This document shows, one piece after another, positions 48,827-56,258 of a stretch of 64,000 nt of DNA; the first letter of the stretch is position 1, and each line of letters starts with the position of its first letter. The DNA is from Noviherbaspirillum sedimenti (GTDB lineage Bacteria; Pseudomonadota; Gammaproteobacteria; Burkholderiales; Burkholderiaceae_D). The translations under genes and the position numbers were made by a program. The stretch spans positions 744,001 through 808,000 of the forward strand of contig NZ_QYUQ01000002.1 of the NCBI RefSeq assembly GCF_003590835.1, read 5' to 3'. Under the pieces are notes generated by a model. That model saw only the letters and a list, made by a program, of their open reading frames with translations. It did not search any database and was not told the DNA's origin.

Positions 48827-49128
48827 AAATTTTCAAGTAACTTTTTCGGTTTGTTTTTGCGATTGTGTTCGAGCGTGCTGTTGCGACGACATGGCCGGTC
48901 TGCGATGCTACAAACGGTCTTGTTGAGCCGGTTCGTTACGCCGCTCGGACCCTGATGAAAGACGCGTGTGAAGATCCTCAATCGTTAGTCGGGCTGTGCT
49001 GCTTCCCCGCGCGTTGATCAGGTATTTCCTCACCCGGTCAAACCGTTATCTCATCAACACCTGCAGTCTCGAATGGTAGTTCCTTTCACTTGCCAAACAG
49101 TTTTTGCTTTTGCGGTTTTCCGTATCCG
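48827..49128 (-). ncRNA. Candidate seekRNA/bridge RNA of the IS1111-group element
   Basis: Roughly 300 bp without a gene between the transposase stop (49129) and the distal inverted repeat. In the IS1111 group the guide RNA is encoded downstream of the transposase, on its strand. Within it the plus-strand sequence TTCGTTACGC (48931-48940) matches 9 of 10 bases of the target flank TTCGTTAGGC (50299-50308), and CGTTAG recurs at 48983-48988; either could be a guide segment. No structure prediction was run, so boundaries and guide assignment are tentative. Confidence 0.5.
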
Positions 49129-50187
49129 TTACATGGCTGGTTGAAATGCCTGGCCTTTGGCCAGCATGGCCCACACCATGCGCGCATTCTTGGCGGCGAT
49201 GGCGACCAGTGTCTTGCCATAGCCAATGCGTGCTGCCAGTGCCATCGCCCAGCGACTGATGGCGTCCGTCTTGCTGACGGCACTTGCCAGCACCGACCGG
49301 GCACCCAGGATCAGGAGCGTGCGCAAGTAACGGTCGCCCGCTTTGGTAATCTTTCCGAGCCGGGCTTTGCCGCCTGAGCTGTACTGCCCTGGCACCAGAC
49401 CAAGCCATGCGGCCAGCTGCCGCCCATTCTTGAAGTCATGGCCATTGCCAATGGCTGCCAGCAGCGCCGTTGCCGTCGTGGGCCCGATGCCCGGCATTTG
49501 CATGAGCCGCTGGCTGCGTTCGTCTTGCTTTGCCACCTGCTTCAAGTGCGCATCGTACTCGTCGATGCGCTGGTCCAGCGTGGTGACATGGGCCAGTAAA
49601 TCCGCCACCGCCCGACCGGCCCAGCCGGGCAAGTGTTCCAGCATCTGGTGCGCATTGCGCCGAATAGTGTCGGCCTTCTGCGGCAGCACGATGCCGAACT
49701 CGGACATCAGGCCGCGGATGCGGTTGATGGTGGCGGTGCGCTCTTCAATGAATCCCTGGCGCACCCGGTGCACCGTCAGCGTGGCTTGCGCATCTTCGGA
49801 TTTGATGGGAACGAAACGCATGTTGGGCCGGGTCACCGCTTCGCAAATGGCGGCGGCGTCATTGGCGTCGTTCTTGCCTTGCTTTCCCTGAATACGGTAG
49901 GGGGCGACAAACTTGGGCGCCATCAGTTTCGGCGTATGGCCCAGCTTGACGAGTTGCCGTGCCCAATGATGGGCGCCGGTGCAGGCTTCCATGCCGATGA
50001 GGCAGGGTGGCAGCTGCGCCAGGACATCGAGCAGCTGATCGCGTCGGACATCGGGCTTGACCAGGACGGCCTTGCCGGCGGCATTGATGCCGTGCAGGGC
50101 AAAGACATTCTTGGCCAGGTCGATGCCGACAACAGTCACTGTTGCAAAACTGGCATTATTGGCAACATTGGTGCTATTCTTGTCCAA
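49129..50187 (-). CDS. IS110-family (IS1111 group) transposase
   Basis: 352 residues. RuvC-like DEDD domain at the N-terminus: Asp in VVGIDLAKNVFALHG, Glu in LIGMEACTGAHHWA, and the paired Asp in GKNDANDAAAICEA. The C-terminal transposase_20 domain carries MPGIGPTTATALLAAIG and the conserved Ser region VPGQYSSGGKARLGKITKAGD. The start is TTG at 50185-50187 with AGGAGGG 8 bp upstream. Full-length, no frameshift seen. Confidence 0.93.
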   Translation of the reverse strand: MDKNSTNVANNASFATVTVVGIDLAKNVFALHGINAAGKAVLVKPDVRRDQLLDVLAQLPPCLIGMEACTGAHHWARQLVKLGHTPKLMAPKFVAPYRIQGKQGKNDANDAAAICEAVTRPNMRFVPIKSEDAQATLTVHRVRQGFIEERTATINRIRGLMSEFGIVLPQKADTIRRNAHQMLEHLPGWAGRAVADLLAHVTTLDQRIDEYDAHLKQVAKQDERSQRLMQMPGIGPTTATALLAAIGNGHDFKNGRQLAAWLGLVPGQYSSGGKARLGKITKAGDRYLRTLLILGARSVLASAVSKTDAISRWAMALAARIGYGKTLVAIAAKNARMVWAMLAKGQAFQPAM

Positions 50188-50549
50188 GACTTTCCCTCCT
50201 TAAAGGTGTTCGATGTTGGCTGGAACCTCTATCGTGTCACCGCTTTGGCTTGCGGCGAATGCTTCTCCGCAAGCTCGGGACGGGGAAGTCCCTTTCATTC
50301 GTTAGGCAAGAGGGATGCGGGAGGACATAACGGCAGTAGCTGAAGCGAAGAATTGCAAGACGACCGCAACCTTGCGAGCGTTCCAGTCAATCCAGCAAGG
50401 CGAGTCAATTGACATCCGGATCGGTTCTTGCTTGAATATGACAATCCGCAACCTTGCGAGCGTTCCAGTCAATCCAACAAGGCGAGTCAATTGACATCCG
50501 AATCGGTTCTTGCTTGAATATGACAATCCAAAAGTGGAAGGAGGATTGT
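50188..50549 (+). promoter_or_regulatory. Upstream region of the GHSKG cassette gene
   Basis: 50188-50300 is the end of the IS1111-group element; GTTAGGC at 50301-50307 starts the next cassette. The remaining 242 bp before the gene is filled mostly by an 82-bp tandem repeat (listed separately) and ends in GGAAGGAGGATTGT before the ATG. Each repeat carries a TTGACA hexamer (50409-50414 and 50491-50496), so the cassette may bring two promoters of its own; no -10 box is convincing. Confidence 0.55.
50364..50527 (+). repeat. 82-bp direct tandem repeat, two copies
   Basis: Copy 1 50364-50445 and copy 2 50446-50527 differ at only two positions I can see (CCAGCAAGG/CCAACAAGG and CCGGATCGG/CCGAATCGG). 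Both contain CAATTGACATCCG. It sits just upstream of the cassette gene at 50550. Confidence 0.93.
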
Positions 50550-51509
50550 ATGCAGGCATCTCTCGGTGTTCTTCAGTCTTTCAGCCAGTCGCGGGCCCTA
50601 AGCGCACCACTGGCGACTCCTACCGGGGCCATCGCACCCGGTTCAGAGGCCTTTCTCGAGACCCTGAGGCAGCGCAATGCTGTTCTCGACTGGCTGTTCT
50701 ACGACATTGGCGTCGTAACCCATGATGAGGCAGCAAGCATCAGCCCGTGGCTGGCAGCCGAAGGCGCTATCCTCGTCGTGCCGCCGACCGCGAAGGGGAA
50801 CGTCAGCCTTTGCTCGTCCATCGATGCTTTCGTCGCTGAATACAAACGGGTAGACACGCTAGCTGTGGCTGGCGTTGGCAGTTCGGCTCTCGGATCGGCC
50901 GCGTTTGCCCGCAACGTTGCCGACGCCATCGACAAGCCCGTTGCGGCAGTGGTCTCGGGCTACGGCCTCGCAGATCTGATTACGGAGGCACTGGGCGGTT
51001 TCTTCCTGTTCGGAACAACAAATTCACTGCGCCACAACTTCGAGTGGCTCGACCGCCTGCGCGAGTCTGGCGCGGTAGCCGATCCTGGCACCGGAAGCAC
51101 CGACTCGACCAACTATGCGCTCCCACAGCGAAGCAAGGACACGCGGACGGTCGCTGCCCTCCTTTCGCACGATGCCCTCTCACTGCGCACGCTTATTGGG
51201 CATTCAAAGGGCAATCTCGTCATTTCTGAGGCGCTGTTCGGACTCAGCACAACCGCCCGGCCAAAATTCCTCAAAATCGCGCCAGAACTTCTCATCGTGA
51301 CTGTCAGTGCGAAGATAGCCATGCCTCCGCAATGCGGCAAGATTGTTGACATCCTCGGCAAAATCGATGGGTTTGGCCTACTCAATTCGCGGCTTGACCT
51401 CGAAACTGAGGTTGCCGTCCCCTTAGCCTGGCATCACACCAATACGCAGTTGCCCCTGCACCTACCTGTGACGGCAACCCTACGATGCGTACCGGAGCTT
51501 GCGGCTTAA
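50550..51509 (+). CDS. Cassette-borne alpha/beta-hydrolase-like protein, unknown function
   Basis: 319 residues from ATG 50550, chosen because GGAGG lies 6 bp upstream; earlier in-frame starts lie inside the tandem repeat. A GHSKG motif (residues 217-221, in RTLIGHSKGNLVISEALFG) fits a nucleophile elbow, and a GVGSSALGSAAF glycine-rich turn lies near 108-119. A His pair (WHHTNTQLPLHLPV) near the C-terminus could supply the catalytic His; no firm Asp partner is assigned. No signal peptide. I do not recognise the family. It is the only gene of a 1.3-kb integron cassette (50301-51627). Confidence 0.7.
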   Translation: MQASLGVLQSFSQSRALSAPLATPTGAIAPGSEAFLETLRQRNAVLDWLFYDIGVVTHDEAASISPWLAAEGAILVVPPTAKGNVSLCSSIDAFVAEYKRVDTLAVAGVGSSALGSAAFARNVADAIDKPVAAVVSGYGLADLITEALGGFFLFGTTNSLRHNFEWLDRLRESGAVADPGTGSTDSTNYALPQRSKDTRTVAALLSHDALSLRTLIGHSKGNLVISEALFGLSTTARPKFLKIAPELLIVTVSAKIAMPPQCGKIVDILGKIDGFGLLNSRLDLETEVAVPLAWHHTNTQLPLHLPVTATLRCVPELAA

Positions 51510-51560
51510 GCCGGGACGCAGGTTGCCACCTCAATTGCAACACTTTGCCTCTATGCCCCA

Positions 51561-51627
51561 GCCTAACTGGGCGTTGCACTCGGACGCCCATGCTTCGCAT
51601 GGCCGCCGGTGAGCTTGGGCGTTAGGT
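51561..51627 (+). other. attC-like site 4
   Basis: R'' GCCTAAC (51561-51567) matches the GTTAGGC at 50301; R' is GTTAGGT (51621-51627). Inner arms GGGCGTTG/CTTGGGCG-type pairing and a GCCCATGC-TTCG-GCATGGC hairpin give a classic 67-bp attC. Best example in the window. Confidence 0.9.
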
Positions 51628-51660
51628 GGTAAGTAAAACCAAGTGCATGGGGGAATTCGC

Positions 51661-52515
51661 ATGCAGCGCTTCCATCTAATTCTAGAGACGCTTGTTCTAG
51701 TGACAACCGCCGCAAGTGCCCTGGCAACCGAATCAGAGGATTTTGAGGAGAGCGTCTGCGGCTCAATTCAAGAACCGTTTGTCTTCTGGATGTGGAGCAG
51801 CGCCGCCGGCAAGCCGAACCCAGATGCAGCTAGCCGCATTCCAAACGCGGAACCCATTGTGCATAAGACGAAGGACGGTCGTCTCTTGAAGGGTTACAAA
51901 CTCAGAAGTACGGCCACTGGAGGGGCTGTTATCGGCTCTGTCCTGGTAGCTCAAGGTAACGCGATGCTGGCCGATCAACTGCTTTCAAGCCTGACCAGCT
52001 TTTCACAAGCCGGCATTGAGGCATATGTATTCGATTATCGAGGTTACGGCAATTCCGAAGGAGCGCGCCGACTGAAGGCGATAGTAAGTGATTACCGAGA
52101 GATCTTCGATCGCGTCGGCGCATCGACCCAGGGCCAACGCTTCCTATACGGCATATCTTTCGGTGGTGTCGTATTGCTGAATGTTGTCGGATCTGGCATC
52201 GCCTTTGATCGCGCCGTCATTGATTCGACTCCAAGCCGCGTATCCAACTTGGGGTGCCCCGAGAAGTACGACCCGGTAATTAATTTCCCGAAGGACGGTT
52301 CCCAGCTTCTATTAGTCGCGGGAGAGCAAGACAAGGTTGTGCCGATAAAGAATTCTCAAGAACTCATCGATCTTGCGAAGACACGAGGTAGTCGAACTGA
52401 AGTGCGACCCGACTATGCGCATCCATTTATGGACTCGGATATCCGAATCCACCGAGCACGTCTCGAACTCATTAGATCGTTTCTTGCGCGGACGGAGAAT
52501 GGGGATGCACGATGA
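51661..52515 (+). CDS. Secreted alpha/beta hydrolase in a gene cassette
   Basis: 284 residues with an N-terminal hydrophobic signal (FHLILETLVLVTTAASALA). Catalytic elements can be placed: oxyanion-type FDYRGYGNSEG (residues 124-134), nucleophile GISFG with Ser156, Asp224 in VAGEQDKVVPI and His254 in PDYAHPFMD. This resembles the BEM46/YqiA-like serine hydrolases. Start is ATG 51661 with GGGGGA upstream; the cassette began 40 bp earlier at the attC 4 core. Its TGA overlaps the ATG of a tiny downstream ORF (ATGA). Substrate unknown. Confidence 0.83.
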   Translation: MQRFHLILETLVLVTTAASALATESEDFEESVCGSIQEPFVFWMWSSAAGKPNPDAASRIPNAEPIVHKTKDGRLLKGYKLRSTATGGAVIGSVLVAQGNAMLADQLLSSLTSFSQAGIEAYVFDYRGYGNSEGARRLKAIVSDYREIFDRVGASTQGQRFLYGISFGGVVLLNVVGSGIAFDRAVIDSTPSRVSNLGCPEKYDPVINFPKDGSQLLLVAGEQDKVVPIKNSQELIDLAKTRGSRTEVRPDYAHPFMDSDIRIHRARLELIRSFLARTENGDAR

Positions 52516-52625
52516 ATCGAGAAGATGGCGGCCGTATTGCCATTGGAGTGGTTTTGGGCGTGGTGGGGGCAGTGGCAATCACCAAGTCTGGTTTGAGCCC
52601 GCCGGAGTCCATCTTGCGTTGGTGA
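52512..52625 (+). CDS. Tiny single-pass membrane ORF (37 aa)
   Basis: ATG at 52512 overlaps the hydrolase stop (ATGA). The reading is a short charged start (MNREDGGR), a hydrophobic helix IAIGVVLGVVGAVAI, then TKSGLSPPESILRW and stop, whose TGA overlaps a GTG start of the next ORF (GTGA). It may be a real small membrane protein coupled on both sides, or the N-terminus of the next protein separated by a frameshift. I cannot tell which. Confidence 0.5.
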   Translation: MNREDGGRIAIGVVLGVVGAVAITKSGLSPPESILRW

Positions 52626-53062
52626 CCGGCATTCTCGTAAACACCCAAGAGGGTAAGAGGATTCCCTACCTGCTCGCAGCCGCCGTGCTTTCGGCGCTCA
52701 GCCTAGTCGCTACCGTTCTTTGGGTTGCTCTCTTGGGCGAAGGAGTGATCCCAGCGCTATCCGGAGTAAGAGTCGATCTCATCAACAAGCTACCCTTTGC
52801 AGCTGTCATACTGTCTGGGCTTTGGTTCGGTTCGGCTGTCGCAGTATTTGTATGTGCGTTCTCACGCCCGGTGACGTTGGGATTGCTTCATAACGTGATT
52901 TCGCTTGACCTTGATAAAGCGAAGAAGATCGAATTGCTATTGAAGGTGCTGTCCCTTCGAGCGAGAAATGTACTTGGATTAGTCACGACAAATAATGGCC
53001 GGATCAATAATGTGCAGGCGATCGTTGGGGGCGATCGTCTACACTGTCGTTCAGATACCTGA
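52622..53062 (+). CDS. Two-TM membrane protein, end of the last cassette
   Basis: 146 residues from GTG 52622 (TGILVNTQEGKRIPYL). Two hydrophobic segments (YLLAAAVLSALSLVATVLWVALL and FAAVILSGLWFGSAVAVFVCAF) and a helical charged C-terminal half (LDLDKAKKIELLLKVLSLRA). A longer in-frame reading from 52373 lies inside the hydrolase and is unlikely. Unknown family. The stop is 7 bp from the stop of the convergent transporter gene and no attC follows, so the gene or cassette may be truncated at the island boundary. Confidence 0.6.
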   Translation: MTGILVNTQEGKRIPYLLAAAVLSALSLVATVLWVALLGEGVIPALSGVRVDLINKLPFAAVILSGLWFGSAVAVFVCAFSRPVTLGLLHNVISLDLDKAKKIELLLKVLSLRARNVLGLVTTNNGRINNVQAIVGGDRLHCRSDT

Positions 53063-53068
53063 TTTCTG

Positions 53069-54283
53069 CTACTGCCCGTATGTTTTATCGGTTAAATTCC
53101 ATACCGTGCCGTTAAATTGAATCAGTTGCAGGCGTTTGATCAGTGCATAATCATCCGGGGTGGTCTTCAATTTGATACCAGGCAGCAGCATCGGCAGCGT
53201 TGTGTCGAGATTGGCAGCCTGCTTCATGATGTTTTCCCGTGTCAGATTGTCCCCGGCCTTTTTCAGTACATGGACCAGCAACTGCGCCTGCGAATATCCA
53301 TAAACGTTATGGTTTTCTGCCATGTCGGCGCTTGGGTTATATTCTTTCATCCAGGTGGCCCAGTCGTTGTATTCTTTTGTTTTCTGCCACTGCGGATCGC
53401 TTGTGTCCTTTAAATACGCTACCGAATAAATACCCTTGGCATAGTCTGTGCCGGCCGGTTTGATGACGGAATCAATCTGGATTGACACGTTCGCCAGATA
53501 TTGCGTTGGCTTCCAGCCGATGTCGCCAGTCTTTTTAATGGCTTGAGCAGAAAACTTTGGCGAGGTAAAGTACACCAGCGTATCAGCCCCCGATGCTTTC
53601 AAACTGACGATCTGGTTATCCATTGTCGGATCGGTTACTTCGTAACTGGCTTCGGACACGATCATGTCCTTGACTTTGTTGCCCAGGCCGCTCCTGAAAC
53701 CTTTCAGATAATCTTTGCCAAAATCGTCATTCTGATACAGCACGGCGATTTTTGCATTCGGCTTGGTTTCCAGAATATGCTTTGCATAGATGGAGGCTTC
53801 GACCGGATAGCTTGGGTTCCAGCCGATCGACCAAGGGGAATTTTTCGGATCCGACCATTTCGCGGCGCCGCTGGCTACAAACAGATGCGGTATTTTTTTC
53901 TGCTGTACATACTTCTGGATTGCCGAGTTTTGCGCGGATCCGAGCGGACTCAGCAACAAGAGTACGCCTTCCTGTTCGACCAGCTTGCGCGTCTGCTCGA
54001 CAGTCTTGGCTGGATTGTAGCCGTCATCGAGCGAAATGAATTTGATCTTGCGCCCATTGACACCGCCTTCTTTATTGATTTTTTCAAAATAGACAGTCAT
54101 CGCCTTCCCGATCGCCCCATAGGACGATGCCGGGCCGGAGTAGGGCACGATGTTACCGACCTTGATCTCCGTATCACTGGCGCCAGTGTCATACTTTTTC
54201 TGCGCGTGAGCGCAGACTGTCAGGCTGACCAGGGCCATGCCAGTCAATGCATGGGTCAGGGTTTTATGCAGCATGTTTTGCAT
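53069..54283 (-). CDS. Branched-chain-type ABC transporter substrate-binding protein
   Basis: 404 residues with a signal peptide (THALTGMALVSLTVCAHAQ). Type I periplasmic binding fold of the LivJ/Leu-Ile-Val family: TEIKVGNIVPYSGPASSYG at the N-terminus, KIKFISLDDGYNPAKTVEQT, and VLYQNDDFGKDYLKG at the domain crossover. The start at 54283 is preceded by GGAGACAAAA. Promoter-distal end of a five-gene transport cluster, 65 bp downstream of the LivM gene. The ligand may be an amino acid or, given the neighbours, a carboxylic or aromatic acid; that is inference. Confidence 0.92.
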   Translation of the reverse strand: MQNMLHKTLTHALTGMALVSLTVCAHAQKKYDTGASDTEIKVGNIVPYSGPASSYGAIGKAMTVYFEKINKEGGVNGRKIKFISLDDGYNPAKTVEQTRKLVEQEGVLLLLSPLGSAQNSAIQKYVQQKKIPHLFVASGAAKWSDPKNSPWSIGWNPSYPVEASIYAKHILETKPNAKIAVLYQNDDFGKDYLKGFRSGLGNKVKDMIVSEASYEVTDPTMDNQIVSLKASGADTLVYFTSPKFSAQAIKKTGDIGWKPTQYLANVSIQIDSVIKPAGTDYAKGIYSVAYLKDTSDPQWQKTKEYNDWATWMKEYNPSADMAENHNVYGYSQAQLLVHVLKKAGDNLTRENIMKQAANLDTTLPMLLPGIKLKTTPDDYALIKRLQLIQFNGTVWNLTDKTYGQ

Positions 54284-54348
54284 TTTTGTCTCCGTTGGTA
54301 GAACTGCGCTTTGATGGAACTGCTTTCTCATACATTGAAACACCTATG

Positions 54349-55362
54349 TCAGTGGCGTGCACTTCCGGCAGCCCGGCCGCGAAAGCGCGCGACGAGCTTT
54401 CCAAGAATGCCGGCGACGCCGGCTGGCATCAGGTACATGAATCCGATCAGGAAAATGCCGTAGATTGCCGATGGGGCGGACTTGGAAATGTGATCGGCGA
54501 TATTCGGCACGAACATGATGAAGATGGCACCGAAAATTGCCCCCGGAATCGATGCCAGCCCGCCGAACACCACACCGACAAGAAAGGTAATCGACAGAAA
54601 GGCTGAAAAGCTGTCCGGTGAAACGTATGCAATCGTGATGCCTGCCATGGCGCCGGCGATGCCGGTAAATCCCGCCGATATCCCGAAAGTCAGCGACTTG
54701 AAAACCGGCAGATTGATTCCCATTGCCGCAGCGGCGACAGGGTGGTCGCGGATGGCGATCAGCGCACGGCCGATCCGTCCGCGCAGCAAATTGGCGGCAA
54801 TCCAGAACATGAACAGCAGAACTGCCAGCGAAAGAAAATACAGCCAGTGATCTTGACTGAAAGGCACGCCGAAAACGGAAAATTCAAATGGCGCTTCGGG
54901 TTTGTTCAATATGATGCCTTGCGAGCCGCCGGTCCAGCTCTCGAACCCCTTGAATTTCAATAGTTGCGGCATGGCTGCAGCCAGGGCAAATGTTGCGAGC
55001 GCAAGGTAGATTCCGCCAAGCCGCAGTGCGGGAAATCCCAACAGCAGTCCAAAGATAAAGCAAATGCCCCCGGCGACCGGTAATGTCGCCCAGAACGGCA
55101 TGCCGAAGCGGTCCATCAGGATCGCCGCACAGTAGGCGCCGCAGGCATAAAATGCGCCGTGCCCAAGTGAAATCTGACCATTGTAACCAGTCAAAATGTT
55201 CAGGCCGAGAATCGCAATCGCATAAATCATTACCAGGGTCAGCTGGAATACGACATAGTTTTGCACCATGAAAGGAAGGACCAGTACGCCAGCGGCGATG
55301 CCCAGCGTCAGTCCCAGACGTCCGACATTGCGTGGAAATACGGAAGTAAATGAAGTGTTCAT
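54349..55362 (-). CDS. ABC transporter permease, LivM family
   Basis: 337 residues with about nine to ten TM segments. Family signatures LNILTGYNGQISLGHGAFYACGAY and AIRDHPVAAAAMGINLPVFKSLTFGISAGF are present. Starts at ATG 55362, overlapping the LivH stop (ATGA). Inner-membrane partner of LivH for import. Confidence 0.92.
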   Translation of the reverse strand: MNTSFTSVFPRNVGRLGLTLGIAAGVLVLPFMVQNYVVFQLTLVMIYAIAILGLNILTGYNGQISLGHGAFYACGAYCAAILMDRFGMPFWATLPVAGGICFIFGLLLGFPALRLGGIYLALATFALAAAMPQLLKFKGFESWTGGSQGIILNKPEAPFEFSVFGVPFSQDHWLYFLSLAVLLFMFWIAANLLRGRIGRALIAIRDHPVAAAAMGINLPVFKSLTFGISAGFTGIAGAMAGITIAYVSPDSFSAFLSITFLVGVVFGGLASIPGAIFGAIFIMFVPNIADHISKSAPSAIYGIFLIGFMYLMPAGVAGILGKLVARFRGRAAGSARH

Positions 55363-56234
55363 ACGCGGGTCACCACTACTTTCCCAAACAAGCCGTTTGG
55401 CTTGACTGTCAAAATGCCGACGATCAGCACGAGCGCCATCGTCAGCTTGAGATCCGTGCCAATCACATAGGCGCCCAGCAGGTTTTCGAGCACGCCGATG
55501 ATCAATCCGCCGGCCGCCGCGCCCCACGGATTATCGATGCCGCCGAGAAGCGCACCGGCAAAGGCGTAAAGAAGAATGCCGGACATCATGTGCGTATCCA
55601 GAAACACGATCGGTGCGACCATCATGCCGGCCACGGCACCGATTGCTGCCGCCATTCCCCATCCCAGCGCCAGCATCCAGGAGACCCGGATGCCGACCAG
55701 GCGGGCTGATTCCGGATTCAGGGCCGCCGCCCGCATTGCCAGACCCACTGAGGTAAAACGAAAGAACGCATACACCGAGCCCAGCACTGCCAGCATGACG
55801 CCAAGCATGCCCACGTTATGGGCGGAAAAATAAGCGCTTGCATACCAGGCGTCTTTGGCAAAAGGCGTCGGGAATGTTTTGAGGGATTGCTCGAATAGCC
55901 ATCCTCCCAGTGCATTGAAGATGACCATCAATCCAATGAATACGATGACGTTGGTCAGCGCCGGCGCCTTTTCAAAAGGCCGCAGTATGACCCGCTGCAC
56001 AACGACGCCGATGGCAAATGAAATGGTCACTGTCAAGAGAAATGCAGACCAGTACGACATGCCGGAATTAATTAATGCCCAGGCAATGAATGTGCTGAAT
56101 GTCGCCATCTCGCCCTGGGCGAAATTGATATGATGCGTCGCCTGATTGATCATCACTAGAGCCATTGCGACCAGGGCATAGATTCCCCCTGTCGCCAGGC
56201 CGGAAAAAAGTTGAAGCAGGAAAGTTTCCATCAT
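55359..56234 (-). CDS. ABC transporter permease, LivH family
   Basis: 291 residues, about eight TM segments. Diagnostic LATGGIYALVAMALVMINQATHHINFAQGEMATFS near the N-terminus and the EAA-like LALGWGMAAAIGAVAGMMVAP. Coupled to LivM by a 4-bp overlap; 24 bp downstream of the LivF-type ATPase gene. Confidence 0.92.
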   Translation of the reverse strand: MMETFLLQLFSGLATGGIYALVAMALVMINQATHHINFAQGEMATFSTFIAWALINSGMSYWSAFLLTVTISFAIGVVVQRVILRPFEKAPALTNVIVFIGLMVIFNALGGWLFEQSLKTFPTPFAKDAWYASAYFSAHNVGMLGVMLAVLGSVYAFFRFTSVGLAMRAAALNPESARLVGIRVSWMLALGWGMAAAIGAVAGMMVAPIVFLDTHMMSGILLYAFAGALLGGIDNPWGAAAGGLIIGVLENLLGAYVIGTDLKLTMALVLIVGILTVKPNGLFGKVVVTRV

Positions 56235-56258
56235 GTCTCCATATTTCTTATATTTGAT

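Larger units (their letters stand above)
48806..50300 (-). mobile_element. IS110-family, IS1111-group insertion sequence in attC 3
   Basis: Subterminal inverted repeats AAGGGCTTCCCC (48815-48826) and GGGGAAGTCCCTT (50282-50294) flank a minus-strand DEDD transposase, with a long (about 300 bp) non-coding stretch downstream of the gene and a short one upstream. Subterminal repeats and this layout define the IS1111 group. A subgroup (IS1111-attC) is known to insert specifically in attC sites near the R' core, exactly the position seen. Ends are approximate within about 10 bp. Confidence 0.82.

Noticed and set aside
52373..52511. N-terminal extension of the last cassette ORF starting inside the hydrolase gene
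   Set aside because: It would overlap the C-terminus of a well-supported hydrolase, has no ribosome site, and is Arg/Trp-rich as expected for an out-of-frame reading.
42186..53062. Prophage or CRISPR locus within the accessory island
   Set aside because: No phage structural, lysis or packaging genes, and no spaced identical direct repeats. The repeats present are attC sites, one tandem duplication and IS ends.
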